Shown here in pieces: positions 8,558-17,435 of a stretch of 64,000 nucleotides of DNA. The notes beneath the pieces were generated by a model. The model was not told where the DNA came from. It was given only the letters and a program-made list of their open reading frames with translations, and did no database searches. Positions within the stretch are counted from its first letter, which is position 1; each line of letters begins with the position of its first letter. The stretch lies in NCBI GenBank assembly GCA_016710965.1, contig JADJTW010000003.1, positions 1 through 64,000 of the forward strand, in the 5' to 3' direction. Made by a program: the position numbers and the translations under genes. This stretch comes from Flavobacteriales bacterium. Its GTDB lineage: Bacteria; Bacteroidota; Bacteroidia; Flavobacteriales_F; PHOS-HE28.

Positions 8558-9355
8558 ATGAAGATCACCATCCTCGGTTGCGGCAACATGGGCACCGCCT
8601 ATGCGCGCAGCTTCCGCAAGTACGGCCTCGTCAAGGCCGAGGACCTCCTGCTCATCGTACGTGGCGAAGGCCGACTCGCGCAGCTCGAAACGCTCGGGAT
8701 GATTTCGGACAGCGTGGACGGACGGATCTCTGAGAGCGACCTGGTGACCGTAGCTGTGAAGCCACAGGATTTCGGGGCCATCGCTCCAAAGCTCGCTGCA
8801 GTGCTCAAGCCGGAACAAGTGGTGCTATCGATCATGGCGGGGATCACCCTGCAACGGCTCGATAGCAGCCTCGGCCATGAGATCCTCGTGCGGGCCATGC
8901 CCAATGCTCCCGCGCAGATCGGCATGGGCATCACTGCTTACGCAACGGGGACAGAGCTGAGCATGCGGCAGACGCTCATGGTGGAGCAACTGCTCAATTG
9001 CACGGGACGCGCCATGCACCTGGAGGACGAATCGCTGCTCGATCCCGTTACGGCGCTCAGCGGCAGCGGCCCCGCCTACTTCTTCGAGATCGTGCGCACC
9101 ATGATCGCCACTGGCATCCGCCTCGGGCTGGAGCCGCATGTGGCCAACGCCTTGGTGAAACAGACCATGCTCGGCAGCTTTCACTTGATGGAGCATTCCG
9201 ATCGCACGCCGGATGAGTTGATCAAGGCCGTGATGAGCAAGGGCGGCACCACCGAGGCGGCGTTCAAGGTCTTCGCCGATGGGTCGTTCGCGCGCACACT
9301 GGACATGGGGATCGAAGCGGCGAGCAAGCGAGCGCGGGAGCTGTCGCGGTCGTGA
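8558..9355 (+). CDS. proC: Pyrroline-5-carboxylate reductase
   Basis: 265 residues. It catalyses the last step of proline synthesis, NAD(P)H-dependent reduction of pyrroline-5-carboxylate. The Rossmann motif is at the N-terminus (MKITILGCGNMGTAY). VAVKPQDF marks the end of the dinucleotide domain and IRVAMPNAP-like LVRAMPNAPAQIG the hinge. The substrate signature ALSGSGPAYFF is near residue 170, and the C-terminal helical dimerisation part contains MSKGGTTEAAF. Length matches the family. It stands about 50 bases after sugE and could be the last gene of that run. Confidence 0.96.
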   Translation: MKITILGCGNMGTAYARSFRKYGLVKAEDLLLIVRGEGRLAQLETLGMISDSVDGRISESDLVTVAVKPQDFGAIAPKLAAVLKPEQVVLSIMAGITLQRLDSSLGHEILVRAMPNAPAQIGMGITAYATGTELSMRQTLMVEQLLNCTGRAMHLEDESLLDPVTALSGSGPAYFFEIVRTMIATGIRLGLEPHVANALVKQTMLGSFHLMEHSDRTPDELIKAVMSKGGTTEAAFKVFADGSFARTLDMGIEAASKRARELSRS

Positions 9356-9419
9356 AGCAAGGCAACTCGGATTGTCTCCCAGCGAAATCGCTTACTTCGT
9401 AGGCAGAGGAAAACCGACC

Positions 9420-11075
9420 ATGAAGCCCGTGCTGCTTTTGTTGTTATGCATTGGACTATCGCAAGGCATATGCGCTCAGGAGCTGGAGCACGCAACCCAG
9501 AGCTCCCTTTCCTCTCAGTATTCTGCGGTCGCACTGGGTACCAATGGGAACTGGTTCCTTGCCGGTAACCATCAGCAAGTCACGTCGTTCCTTCCGTCGA
9601 TCATCCGCGAAATGGATTCGGCAGGACAGATCGTGGGTGAATGGTCTTATTCCATACCCGGGAATGATGTGACTGAGGTAAATGATCTGATGGCCCGGGC
9701 TGACGGTTCGATGATCCTTTCAGGATATGCAAAACCAAGTTGTGATGTCGGAATAGAAGTAGGCTTTGTGTCTTCGTTCTTCCAAGGGACCTTGCAATGG
9801 CAACAGTTCTATTCGGCGCCCGTGCGCCACATCGCGCAGAACGACTCCTTGATGGCCTTGGCCACTTCAGATAGATTGCTCTTCACAGACCTTTTCGGTG
9901 ACAGCCTCTATTCGACCCTATTTCCGCTGTGGGATTTTCCACGAAGAGTATGCGCAACCGACCAAGGGTTCGTAGCCATGGGCAATTTCGGTGCGCGAGG
10001 CGTGCTTCCGGATGGGACCCCATCGGATTCGTTGTTGGACGCACAGGTGAGTGACATGATCCAGATGCCAGGAGGATCGCTGCTTGCGGTTACCGTGGAC
10101 TCCCTGATCGAGCTCGCACCTGATCTGCAGCGCACTGGCAACGGTGTCCGTGTTGTTGGATATGAACCGCGCAGGGTCGCTTATTCCGGAGGTTTTGTTC
10201 GCGTACACACGCTTGATACGCTGTTCACCTTCACCAGCAACCTTGCAGAGATAAGCGCGATACCAACGGACAATCCTTGGGATTGGACCCTCTTCATCTT
10301 GAACGGTGTTGGGTATTTGCCCAAGGCGGCCGAATTCGGCAATTCCATCGTGATGACAGCGGGCGCATCTCAATCAGGTGCATACTGTGCGGCATGCAGG
10401 TCGTTGCCACTTGATTCAAGCCCCACCCAGCTCGAGTCGAATGCAGAGTTGAGGAATTTGACAGTAGATACGCTTTCGTATACGATCGAATCATGGTGGG
10501 TTTCCGGAACGGCATCAGCAAGGGTATGGCTCCACAATCTCGGCGATACGCCGTTGACCTCTGTAACGCTGAACATTCTTACACAGTCGTTCTGTGGTCT
10601 TGAGGGCCACTCGCAGTCATACGACACCCTTGCCCTTGCACCTGGCGATAGTATTCATCTCGATTTCGGGCCGTTCTCCTACCACGAGTTCATCGAGCCA
10701 ATGGATTCGTTGGTCCTATGCGTTTGGGCAGCGCGACCCAACTACCGTATAGACCGAGAGCCGCTGGGGAACAAGGTCTGCACGAGTATTGCGCTCGACC
10801 CAGCTACCGGTTCGCTGGATCCAACCAGATCAGAATTTCCGATACTCTTCCCTAACCCAGCCATAGGTCAGATTGTGCTCCGTCCAAACCTCCCGCAGCA
10901 TGGATCGTTCGACGTGACCTTCCTTGACCTTCAAGGACGCGCCGTTCTGAAGAGGTCAATGAACTACACCGGTACGCCGTTACGGATCGACATCGCAGGT
11001 CTCACGGCCGGCGTGTACATCGTCGAGATCGCACAAGCCGGCCATCGTTCATCGCATCGTTTGATCGTGGAATGA
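9420..11075 (+). CDS. Secreted protein with T9SS type-A sorting domain
   Basis: A 551-residue secreted protein. The start at 9420 gives signal peptide MKPVLLLLLCIGLSQGICAQ; an upstream in-frame start would bury it. Residues of about 25-370 form WD-like beta repeats of the kind seen in Bacteroidota proteins that begin with a beta-propeller. A CARDB-like beta domain sits near 390-460 (WWVSGTASARVWLHNLGDTP). The C-terminal sorting domain starts at FPNPAIG and ends RLIVE. Function is unknown. The gene is visibly more AT-rich than its neighbours and uses different codons, which suggests recent acquisition or different constraint on cargo proteins. Confidence 0.8.
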   Translation: MKPVLLLLLCIGLSQGICAQELEHATQSSLSSQYSAVALGTNGNWFLAGNHQQVTSFLPSIIREMDSAGQIVGEWSYSIPGNDVTEVNDLMARADGSMILSGYAKPSCDVGIEVGFVSSFFQGTLQWQQFYSAPVRHIAQNDSLMALATSDRLLFTDLFGDSLYSTLFPLWDFPRRVCATDQGFVAMGNFGARGVLPDGTPSDSLLDAQVSDMIQMPGGSLLAVTVDSLIELAPDLQRTGNGVRVVGYEPRRVAYSGGFVRVHTLDTLFTFTSNLAEISAIPTDNPWDWTLFILNGVGYLPKAAEFGNSIVMTAGASQSGAYCAACRSLPLDSSPTQLESNAELRNLTVDTLSYTIESWWVSGTASARVWLHNLGDTPLTSVTLNILTQSFCGLEGHSQSYDTLALAPGDSIHLDFGPFSYHEFIEPMDSLVLCVWAARPNYRIDREPLGNKVCTSIALDPATGSLDPTRSEFPILFPNPAIGQIVLRPNLPQHGSFDVTFLDLQGRAVLKRSMNYTGTPLRIDIAGLTAGVYIVEIAQAGHRSSHRLIVE

Positions 11076-11100
11076 ACGCGCATCTTCCGCGCGAGCGATC

Positions 11101-13110
11101 CTAGAGCACCGTCACCTCCGTCCTACGGTTCGAGGCCCTGCCCTCTTCTGTATCGTTGGTGGCCGTGGGCTTGGTTTCTCCGTAGCCCTTCGCCGTGATG
11201 CGCGTCGCGTCGATCCCAGCAGCGACCACGAAGTCGCGCACCGCCTTCGCGCGGTTGTCGCTCAGGGTCATGTTCGCGGCATCGGCGCCCACGTCGTCGG
11301 TGTGTCCGCCCAATTCGATGCGCAACGTGGGATTGGCTTTCAACAACTTCACCAGCTTCTCCAGTTCGGCATTGCTCGTCGGCAACAGTTCGTAGCTGGC
11401 TGTATTGAAGAAGATGTTGCGCAGGGCAATGGTGCTTCCGGAGGAGAGCGAGCTCAGCGGCACGTTCAGCGTGATGGGCTCAGTGGGTGTTCCGTGCGTC
11501 ACGTCGTAGTTCTCGGAGAAGAAGAGGTAGCCTTCGGCCCCGGCGTTGAGCGCATAGCGGCCTTGCGGCAGTACCACCAGGAACTCTCCGGTGCGCGGAT
11601 CGCTGTACGCTGCGGTGGCGAGCTTGCCGGTGGCCAGGTCGAAGAGTTCCACATCGGCCTCCACGGGCTGTCCGGTGGTCTTGTCCGTCACCTTGCCTCG
11701 GATGTAGCTCACTGGTTGCGGACGTGCTTCGGGATATAGATCGAAAGCGTAGAGATCGAGATCGCCCAAGCCGCCCTCGCGATCACTGGCGAAGTAGGCC
11801 AGCTTGCCATCGGCGCTCACGAGCAGGCTGTTCTCATCGGCGCTGGTGTTGATGGGATAGCCCAGGTTCAGGGCCTTGCCCCAGGTGCCGTCTTCTTGTT
11901 TGCGGCTCACGTAGATGTCCAGTCCGCCCAAGCTGGGGTGACCGTTGCTGCTGAAGTAGAGCGTGCGGCCATCGGGGTGGATCTGCACGCTCTCCTCCTG
12001 GTAGGGCGTGTTCACGTTATCGCCCAGCTTCACAGGCAGGCTCCAGTTGCCATCGTCCTGCAGGGTGGTAATGAAGATGTCCATGCTCTTGATGCCGTCC
12101 GCAGCCTGCATGCCGCGGATGAAATAGAGCGTGCGGCCATCGCTGCCCATGCTGGGCTGTGTTTCCCAATGGGCCGAGTTCACCGGACGGCCCATGTTCT
12201 CCGGCGGTGTCCACCGTTCGCCGATGCGGCGGCTGATGAAGAGGTCGCAACTGCCGAAGCCACGGAGGCCCTCGCCGTAGGAGCCATCGCCGCCCGCGCA
12301 CATGGTGAAGATGATGAAGCGGCCGTCGGGCGTGAGCGTGCCAGCGCCTTCGTTGTGCATGCGCGTGTTCACTGTGGGCACGGGCTTGCATGGCTGCCAC
12401 GCACCATCGGGTCCGCGATGGCTCACCATGAAATCTTCCTGCGCTTGTTGCCGCAGTTCGGGTTCCGGCAGGCGGCGTGTGTAAATGAGCGTGGCATCGT
12501 CGGCGGTGATGCAAGGGAAGTATTCGGGGTCTGCGCTGTTGATCGCCGGGCCCAGGTTCTTCGGTTCAAAAGGCACCGGATGCTGGATGGCTTCGGCAGC
12601 GAACGCGCAATTGGTAACGCCGAGCTTCGCGCGCGCTTTGCGCATGGGCTCCTGCTCCACGGCGAGGTAGCCACGGTAGTTCTTCTCTGCTTCGGGGTAT
12701 TGGCCCGTACGGAATTCCAGATCAGCCAGGTGCAATTGAGCCGCTGGGAAGAAGCGCGGAGCGATGGCCATCACTTGCCGATAGCTGGCGATGGCATCGG
12801 TGTCGCGGCCCATTTGCTCATACAGCTCGCCCAGCATGATGTGCGGCTCAACGAAACGCTCGTCGGAATCCGCCGCCTTGCGGAATTCGCTCAAGGCACA
12901 ATCGAATCGCTGCGCACGCATGCACTGCACTCCTGCTTCGTACTTCTTGATCGCACCCTTGTCCTGGGTGGAATAGCCGCCGGGTTGCGCGAAGCCAGTC
13001 GCCAGTAGGCAGCAGCAATAGGCAGTCACCAACCGCCGCAAGAGGCTGCCGCTGTAGTTCCTGCCGACTTGCGATCGCCGACTGCCGACTGCGAATTGAT
13101 AATCGCTCAT
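11101..13110 (-). CDS. PorE-like TPR / PD40 propeller / CRD / OmpA-domain protein
   Basis: About 669 residues, exported to the periplasm. TPR motifs come first (near 70-180), then a PD40-type propeller with repeats such as DGRTLYFSSNGHPSLGGLDI and DGKLAYFASDREGGLGDLDL. A carboxypeptidase-regulatory-like domain follows (IRGKVTDKTTGQPVEADVEL), and last an OmpA domain with the peptidoglycan-binding GHTDDVG and NRAKAV. This is the order of the T9SS component PorE, but Bacteroidota carry several paralogs, so the exact role is open. The ATG at 13110 overlaps the queE stop (ATGA). The first 25 residues (SRRSQVGRN) look like translated intergenic repeat, and the true signal peptide probably begins near LLRRLVTAYCCC. 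Confidence 0.85.
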   Translation of the reverse strand: MSDYQFAVGSRRSQVGRNYSGSLLRRLVTAYCCCLLATGFAQPGGYSTQDKGAIKKYEAGVQCMRAQRFDCALSEFRKAADSDERFVEPHIMLGELYEQMGRDTDAIASYRQVMAIAPRFFPAAQLHLADLEFRTGQYPEAEKNYRGYLAVEQEPMRKARAKLGVTNCAFAAEAIQHPVPFEPKNLGPAINSADPEYFPCITADDATLIYTRRLPEPELRQQAQEDFMVSHRGPDGAWQPCKPVPTVNTRMHNEGAGTLTPDGRFIIFTMCAGGDGSYGEGLRGFGSCDLFISRRIGERWTPPENMGRPVNSAHWETQPSMGSDGRTLYFIRGMQAADGIKSMDIFITTLQDDGNWSLPVKLGDNVNTPYQEESVQIHPDGRTLYFSSNGHPSLGGLDIYVSRKQEDGTWGKALNLGYPINTSADENSLLVSADGKLAYFASDREGGLGDLDLYAFDLYPEARPQPVSYIRGKVTDKTTGQPVEADVELFDLATGKLATAAYSDPRTGEFLVVLPQGRYALNAGAEGYLFFSENYDVTHGTPTEPITLNVPLSSLSSGSTIALRNIFFNTASYELLPTSNAELEKLVKLLKANPTLRIELGGHTDDVGADAANMTLSDNRAKAVRDFVVAAGIDATRITAKGYGETKPTATNDTEEGRASNRRTEVTVL

Positions 13111-13709
13111 GGTATATCGAGGTACTTGTGCGTTTGCAAGGAGATCCTCCAGCGCGGGTGGGCCTTCACGTGTTCCACGATCAGGGGCATCATCGCTTCG
13201 CGTTTGCTCCATTCGGGTTGAAGGATAAGCGTGCAGCCGTCGCGCACCTTGCCTGCCTGTTCCTCGGCCCACAGCAGGTCGTGCTTGTTGAAGACGATCA
13301 CCTTCAGTTCATCGGCACGGTCGAATGCTTCGGGCAAGGCGGGCTTGAATTTCTTGGGGCTGAGGCATACATGGTGCCATTCGCCGCTGAAGGGGTGCGC
13401 ACCACTGGTCTCGATGTTCGTGCGGAAGCCCACTTTGCGCAGGGCAGTGGTCAAGGGCCCGAGGTCGTGCATCAACGGTTCGCCACCGGTGACCACGGCG
13501 ATCCGGGCAGGGTGCTTCGCGGCGTCGACAACGATATCCTCAACGCTCGATTTCGGATGCGCATCGGCACCCCAGCTCTCCTGCACATCGCACCACGTGC
13601 ATCCCACATCGCAGCCGCCCAAGCGAATGAAATAGGCAGCGTGCCCGGTGTAGACCCCTTCACCCTGAATGGTGTAGAAGGCTTCCATGACGGGCAAGGC
13701 GACGGACAT
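13107..13709 (-). CDS. queE: 7-carboxy-7-deazaguanine synthase
   Basis: A 200-residue radical SAM enzyme of queuosine synthesis. It turns 6-carboxy-tetrahydropterin into 7-carboxy-7-deazaguanine. The N-terminus MEAFYTIQGEGVYTGHAAYF is diagnostic. The cluster motif CxxxCxxC is seen in GCDVGCTWC, and the SAM-binding GGE in VVTGGEPL. The ATG at 13709 gives MSVALPVMEAF; longer frames upstream have no support. The gene is translationally coupled to the PorE-like gene downstream through ATGA, a surprising partner because the pathways are unrelated. Confidence 0.94.
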   Translation of the reverse strand: MSVALPVMEAFYTIQGEGVYTGHAAYFIRLGGCDVGCTWCDVQESWGADAHPKSSVEDIVVDAAKHPARIAVVTGGEPLMHDLGPLTTALRKVGFRTNIETSGAHPFSGEWHHVCLSPKKFKPALPEAFDRADELKVIVFNKHDLLWAEEQAGKVRDGCTLILQPEWSKREAMMPLIVEHVKAHPRWRISLQTHKYLDIP

Positions 13710-14126
13710 GGCGGCAAAGGAAGAGCATGGGCCCATGTGTTCATGCGACCATGTGCCCCATTCGCTCCAACACCCATTGCGCACAAAAAAGCCCATACGT
13801 GCCACGTTCAAGGAACCCATGGTATCACATGGGCGGGATCGCGATGATGGCTTTCGTAATCCTCCTGGCACCGAAGTGCGTCCCTACCGAAGTAGGGCTG
13901 AGGCCCGCCGTAGACCACCGAGGGTGCGATTCCTGATGGAAATTGTTGGTTCCGATGAACAGATGGCCAGTATGGGCTTTGTGTTGGCGCTTGCGCTTAC
14001 GGGCGCGAGCGAAGTTGGCTTGTTACTGGTGTGCGAAAGAACGACAGGACGAATGTATGCCTGGCGGATGGCGATTGCAACGAATGGTGGATAACTCGTG
14101 GGGCGCTGTTGCGCACATCAGCGGGT
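13710..14126. other. Intergenic stretch with small inverted repeats, no supported gene
   Basis: About 420 bases between queE and the next minus-strand gene. It holds the 12-bp palindrome CATGGGCCCATG (13726-13737) and an inverted repeat CCCATG-6-CATGGG (13816-13833). Open frames on the plus strand have no start signal and no family features. A fragment reading VCLADGDCNEWWI near 14045-14090 is protein-like, but I cannot place it. Confidence 0.5.
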
Positions 14127-14170
14127 GGGCGGATGATCATCCGCCCCTACAACGGGGCATCGCCCCGTTG
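14127..14170. terminator. Two adjacent perfect palindromes at a gene end (REP/terminator-like)
   Basis: GGGCGGATGATCATCCGCCC is a perfect 20-bp palindrome at 14127-14146. Three bases later a second hairpin (CAACGGGGC, loop ATC, GCCCCGTTG, 14150-14170) overlaps the last codons of the minus-strand gene. No T-run follows on either strand. They resemble dispersed palindromic elements that may double as transcription stops. Confidence 0.6.
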
Positions 14171-14695
14171 CCCCACGAAATGGTCCTCCTTGTCCTCGAA
14201 CAGGACGTTGAAGGTCGTGAGGCTGCCATAGCAGCGTGTGATGTACTGCTGCAGTTCCACCTTGTCCTCCTCGCTCAACTTGGGATGCGCGTTGATCTTC
14301 TGCTCGAGCACGCGGAAGCGGTCGCGGATCATGACGATCTTGTGGAAGAAGTCCTCGATGGGCACCTCCTTGCTCTTGAGCGTGCCATCCTTCGGTTTTA
14401 TCTCGAAGGTGCCGCCCTCATAGCGTCGCGCCATCTCGACCGGGCGCTCGGGCATTCGCATCTCTTCGAGAATCTCGCGCAGGCCATCCTTCACGTGCTC
14501 CATGTCCAGCGGCTCCTGGCCGACCTCCATGCCCGGCGCTATGGTGACCAGGCCCTCGAAGCTGCGGCTGATAGGCTGCTCGCCATGCTCCTTGAAGAAG
14601 ACATGCACGGTGCGTGCGTCCATTTCGTACACGACGCCCACGCCCATGGTGGGGTGGTTCACACGTGCGCCGATGCTGATGTCGTAGAGTTCCAT
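14147..14695 (-). CDS. Conserved hypothetical protein with SH3/Tudor-like N-terminus
   Basis: 182 residues, cytosolic, no signal peptide. The N-terminus ISIGARVNHPTMGVGVVYEM followed by ARTVHVFFKEHGE resembles the small beta-barrel modules (KOW or UvrD-tail type) in which V.H..FG.G.V folds into a nucleic-acid or protein contact surface. The rest is mainly helical and charged (EEDKVELQQYITR). I do not recognise the family beyond this. The last codons (QRGDAPL) are encoded within a perfect hairpin, so the C-terminus may have been reshaped by a palindromic insertion. It is upstream of, but not overlapping, the KirBac gene. Confidence 0.7.
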   Translation of the reverse strand: MELYDISIGARVNHPTMGVGVVYEMDARTVHVFFKEHGEQPISRSFEGLVTIAPGMEVGQEPLDMEHVKDGLREILEEMRMPERPVEMARRYEGGTFEIKPKDGTLKSKEVPIEDFFHKIVMIRDRFRVLEQKINAHPKLSEEDKVELQQYITRCYGSLTTFNVLFEDKEDHFVGQRGDAPL

Positions 14696-14734
14696 TCAGT
14701 TGTCAGTTATCAGTTGTCAGGCGATCAGGATGAG

Positions 14735-15679
14735 CTATGCAGGCAAGCGCGCGGGCATGTCCACTTTCATGAAATCACTGAGCTTATTGAGGTCGAGCCG
14801 TGTGGCGCCGTCCTTCACGCTGAACGCGCGAACGTAGCGAGCACCCCACACCAATTCGTCGTAGCGCACGGAATGGCGTGCGTGTATGGCGCCCATATAG
14901 CCTTCGTCCATCCCTTTGAGTATGACAAGGAATTCCGCACGGCGTTGCGTCAGGTCGGCCATCGAAAGGCCTGCGAGCGGGCTCTCGGCATTGATGGGAT
15001 GCACCAGCGTCCAGCTCAATGGCATGAAGGTGACCTTGTCTATTTGCAAAGGAAGGTTGTAATAATTGAGCCTCTCGCCTTGGTCGTCCACATCGGCCAT
15101 GACAAGGAGGATGCGAGCCTCTACTTCCACCATGAGCGTATTGCGCCGATTGGCCACGCGCACCTGGAAGCTCCATCCATCCTTGTAGGGCGCAATGAGC
15201 CCTTGCTCGCTGTACACGAGGTTGGCCTTGGGCCGGGCGAAGCGCGCGTAGAGCACCGCACTGATGAGGGAGAAGCCCAGGATCCCGAATACGCCTTCTA
15301 CGCCCGCCACCAGCCACGCCGCTGGGCTGCTCGGGACGAGCGATCCATAGCCTACGGTGGTCAGTGTTTGCACGCTCATGCCGATGGCGCTCATCCATCG
15401 GCCTGTTAGCGTGCCGAGGTCGGCATTGCCGATGTTCTCCACGCCGATGATCATGTAGAGCGATCCGAACAGCAGGTTCATGGTGAGATAGCCGATCACG
15501 AACGTGAGCACCAAACGGCCCACGCTCATGGTCACCAGCGCCACGAACCCTTCGCGCAGCCCGCTGCTCTCGCCGATGCGTTCCACACGGAACGAGCCAT
15601 CGCGTGACATCAAACGGTCCACTGGCTTCTCGAAGCTCGAACCGATCCCCGGATCCTCCGCGCGTTGTCCCTTGTTCAT
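14735..15679 (-). CDS. KirBac-type inward-rectifier potassium channel
   Basis: A 314-residue inner-membrane channel. After about 45 cytosolic residues, helix 1 runs near 48-70 (LVLTFVIGYLTMNLLFGSLY). The pore loop carries the potassium filter TVGYG (SVQTLTTVGYGSLVP) and helix 2 follows (WLVAGVEGVFGILGFSLISA). The C-terminal half from about residue 150 is the immunoglobulin-like cytoplasmic gating domain of Kir channels (FARPKANLVYS, then VRVANRRNTLMVEVEARI). Order and length fit bacterial KirBac proteins. There is no adjacent transport gene, so its physiological cue is unknown. Confidence 0.92.
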   Translation of the reverse strand: MNKGQRAEDPGIGSSFEKPVDRLMSRDGSFRVERIGESSGLREGFVALVTMSVGRLVLTFVIGYLTMNLLFGSLYMIIGVENIGNADLGTLTGRWMSAIGMSVQTLTTVGYGSLVPSSPAAWLVAGVEGVFGILGFSLISAVLYARFARPKANLVYSEQGLIAPYKDGWSFQVRVANRRNTLMVEVEARILLVMADVDDQGERLNYYNLPLQIDKVTFMPLSWTLVHPINAESPLAGLSMADLTQRRAEFLVILKGMDEGYMGAIHARHSVRYDELVWGARYVRAFSVKDGATRLDLNKLSDFMKVDMPARLPA

Positions 15680-15707
15680 CGGGTGCGAAGATGGCGATCC
15701 GCCAACG

Positions 15708-17435
15708 CTATCGGCCTACCACGCGGAGCACAGGGTATCTGCGATACGATGCATCCGCGTACGGCGAGCGCTGGAATACGAAGGACAGCTGGGCCGAAGC
15801 GTCTTTGGCAAAGGCCTCATCGCTGGTGCGCTTCGCATCCAACTCGGCCTTCAACTTCGGGTCCCCTGCCAGCAGGCCAGCGGCGATGGGCTCGAAGAGG
15901 TATGGGTTGAACCACTCCTTCTGTTGCAGGATCGCATCGAAGAAGCCCCAGGCGAAGTAGCTGTCCTCTCCTTCCGGTTCCAAGGCCTCCATGATGAACC
16001 TATCCTGGACCTGTCCGGTTCTCACATAGCAGTCGCCTGCTTGCGCGATGTGGTTGCGGCGGATTGTTGTACACATCACGTCGCGATGCAGGTAGTGGCC
16101 TTCGCTCGGTTGCTGACCGGTCTTCAGCTCGGCGATCGTGCATTCTTCAACATTGTAGGCCGTGGCCGCTTCAAGTCGTGTGACCTGCACACCATGCGCC
16201 AGCAACTTGTCGACGATATCCGACCATGCCTGCGGGATCAAGTACCCCACGGGCTTCTGCTTGACGATGGCCGGGCGATAGGTATCCATCCAGGGGACCT
16301 TGGTGGATGCGGGCTTCTCTTGGTCGTAGCTGAGCACGGGCAGTCCGCTCACCGGGCTTGCCGCATGCACCGCCTCATAGCCTTTCCACGGCAGCTGCTG
16401 GACAATGGTGGTATCGAGACGCCAGTTCAAGCCCACTTCGTCCATGGAAGCGCTGAAGTCCTTTGCCTTCACCCGTTCCCGTGCCAGTTCATCCGCATGG
16501 CGATCCATCGCTGCGAGGGTGGCCAGCATCAGCTGGAAAGTGGCGTTCACGCGATCGGTGTAGGGCTTCAGCATGTGGCTCTCGGCCAGGATGCCGATGC
16601 GATCGAAGAGCGCGTTGTAGCCGGTGCTGTAGCGTGGGCTGTCATAGAAACCCACCAACCCTTGCTCCGGGATCTCCTTCACGGTCTCGAAGTAGGGGCA
16701 CATGAGAAACTGCTTGCTGTCCATCCACTCGTACAGCTCGGGCATCATCCTGCTCGTCATGAACTTGCTTAACCCACCACTGAGCTTGTCCTTCTGGGTG
16801 GTGAGCAGTTCCATCACGTACTGGTGATCGGCGCCATCGCTCACGTGGGTTTCGAAGTAGACATCGGGGTCCCATTCGGCGAGCGCAGCCTCTAACGCGC
16901 GGGTGTTGCTCGCATCGGCCTTCATGAAATCGCGGTTGAGATCGAGGTTGCGCGCGTTGGCCCGCACACCATGCACCGCTGGCCCATTCTGATCCGGTCG
17001 GGAAAGGCGTTGCCGCTGCTTGGCGCCCCACACATTGTAGATGGGGACGATGCAAACAGCCGGATGCACCGTAAGGCCCATCAACTGATCGCTCTCCAAC
17101 AACGCTTGTGCGAGGAGGATGCTGGCATCGATCCCGTCCGGTTCGCCGGGGTGGATCCCGTTGGTGATCCATAGGATGTTCTTGCCCGCCGCACGGATAC
17201 TGTCCGGCGTGAAGCCGCTGCCGTCGCTGATCACGAAGAGGTGGATCGGTGATCCGTCATCGTCTTTACCGATCGTCATCAACCGGGCTCCGGCATGTGC
17301 GCGATCCAGATCCTGGTAACGGGCGATGGCTTGTTCCCACGTGACCGTGGTATCACCATGGAACTCCCATTGCGCGTTCAGTGGAAAACCGCAGGCGAGC
17401 AAGATCACGAGGAGGGAAGAACGCATGTGCTTCAT
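15708..17435 (-). CDS. Secreted M14-family zinc carboxypeptidase
   Basis: 575 residues with signal peptide MKHMRSSLLVILLACGFPLNA. The M14 zinc site is seen as HPGEPDG (His and Glu ligands) and a later His in FETHVSDG. The substrate-binding Asn-Arg pair is in NLDLNRDF, and the catalytic Glu is probably in GILAESHML. It should cleave C-terminal residues from peptides outside the cytoplasm. The C-terminal 200 residues are an extra domain often present in Bacteroidota M14 proteins. There is no T9SS sorting domain, so it is likely periplasmic or outer-membrane bound. ATG 17426 is an alternative start. Confidence 0.9.
   Translation of the reverse strand: MKHMRSSLLVILLACGFPLNAQWEFHGDTTVTWEQAIARYQDLDRAHAGARLMTIGKDDDGSPIHLFVISDGSGFTPDSIRAAGKNILWITNGIHPGEPDGIDASILLAQALLESDQLMGLTVHPAVCIVPIYNVWGAKQRQRLSRPDQNGPAVHGVRANARNLDLNRDFMKADASNTRALEAALAEWDPDVYFETHVSDGADHQYVMELLTTQKDKLSGGLSKFMTSRMMPELYEWMDSKQFLMCPYFETVKEIPEQGLVGFYDSPRYSTGYNALFDRIGILAESHMLKPYTDRVNATFQLMLATLAAMDRHADELARERVKAKDFSASMDEVGLNWRLDTTIVQQLPWKGYEAVHAASPVSGLPVLSYDQEKPASTKVPWMDTYRPAIVKQKPVGYLIPQAWSDIVDKLLAHGVQVTRLEAATAYNVEECTIAELKTGQQPSEGHYLHRDVMCTTIRRNHIAQAGDCYVRTGQVQDRFIMEALEPEGEDSYFAWGFFDAILQQKEWFNPYLFEPIAAGLLAGDPKLKAELDAKRTSDEAFAKDASAQLSFVFQRSPYADASYRRYPVLRVVGR

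Noticed and set aside
13943..15409. 488-codon plus-strand frame
   Set aside because: It runs antisense to two well-supported genes (hypothetical and KirBac); its translation is His/Leu/Glu-rich and lacks any domain.
15504..16772. 422-codon plus-strand frame
   Set aside because: Antisense to the KirBac start and the M14 peptidase, with no domain and no start signal.
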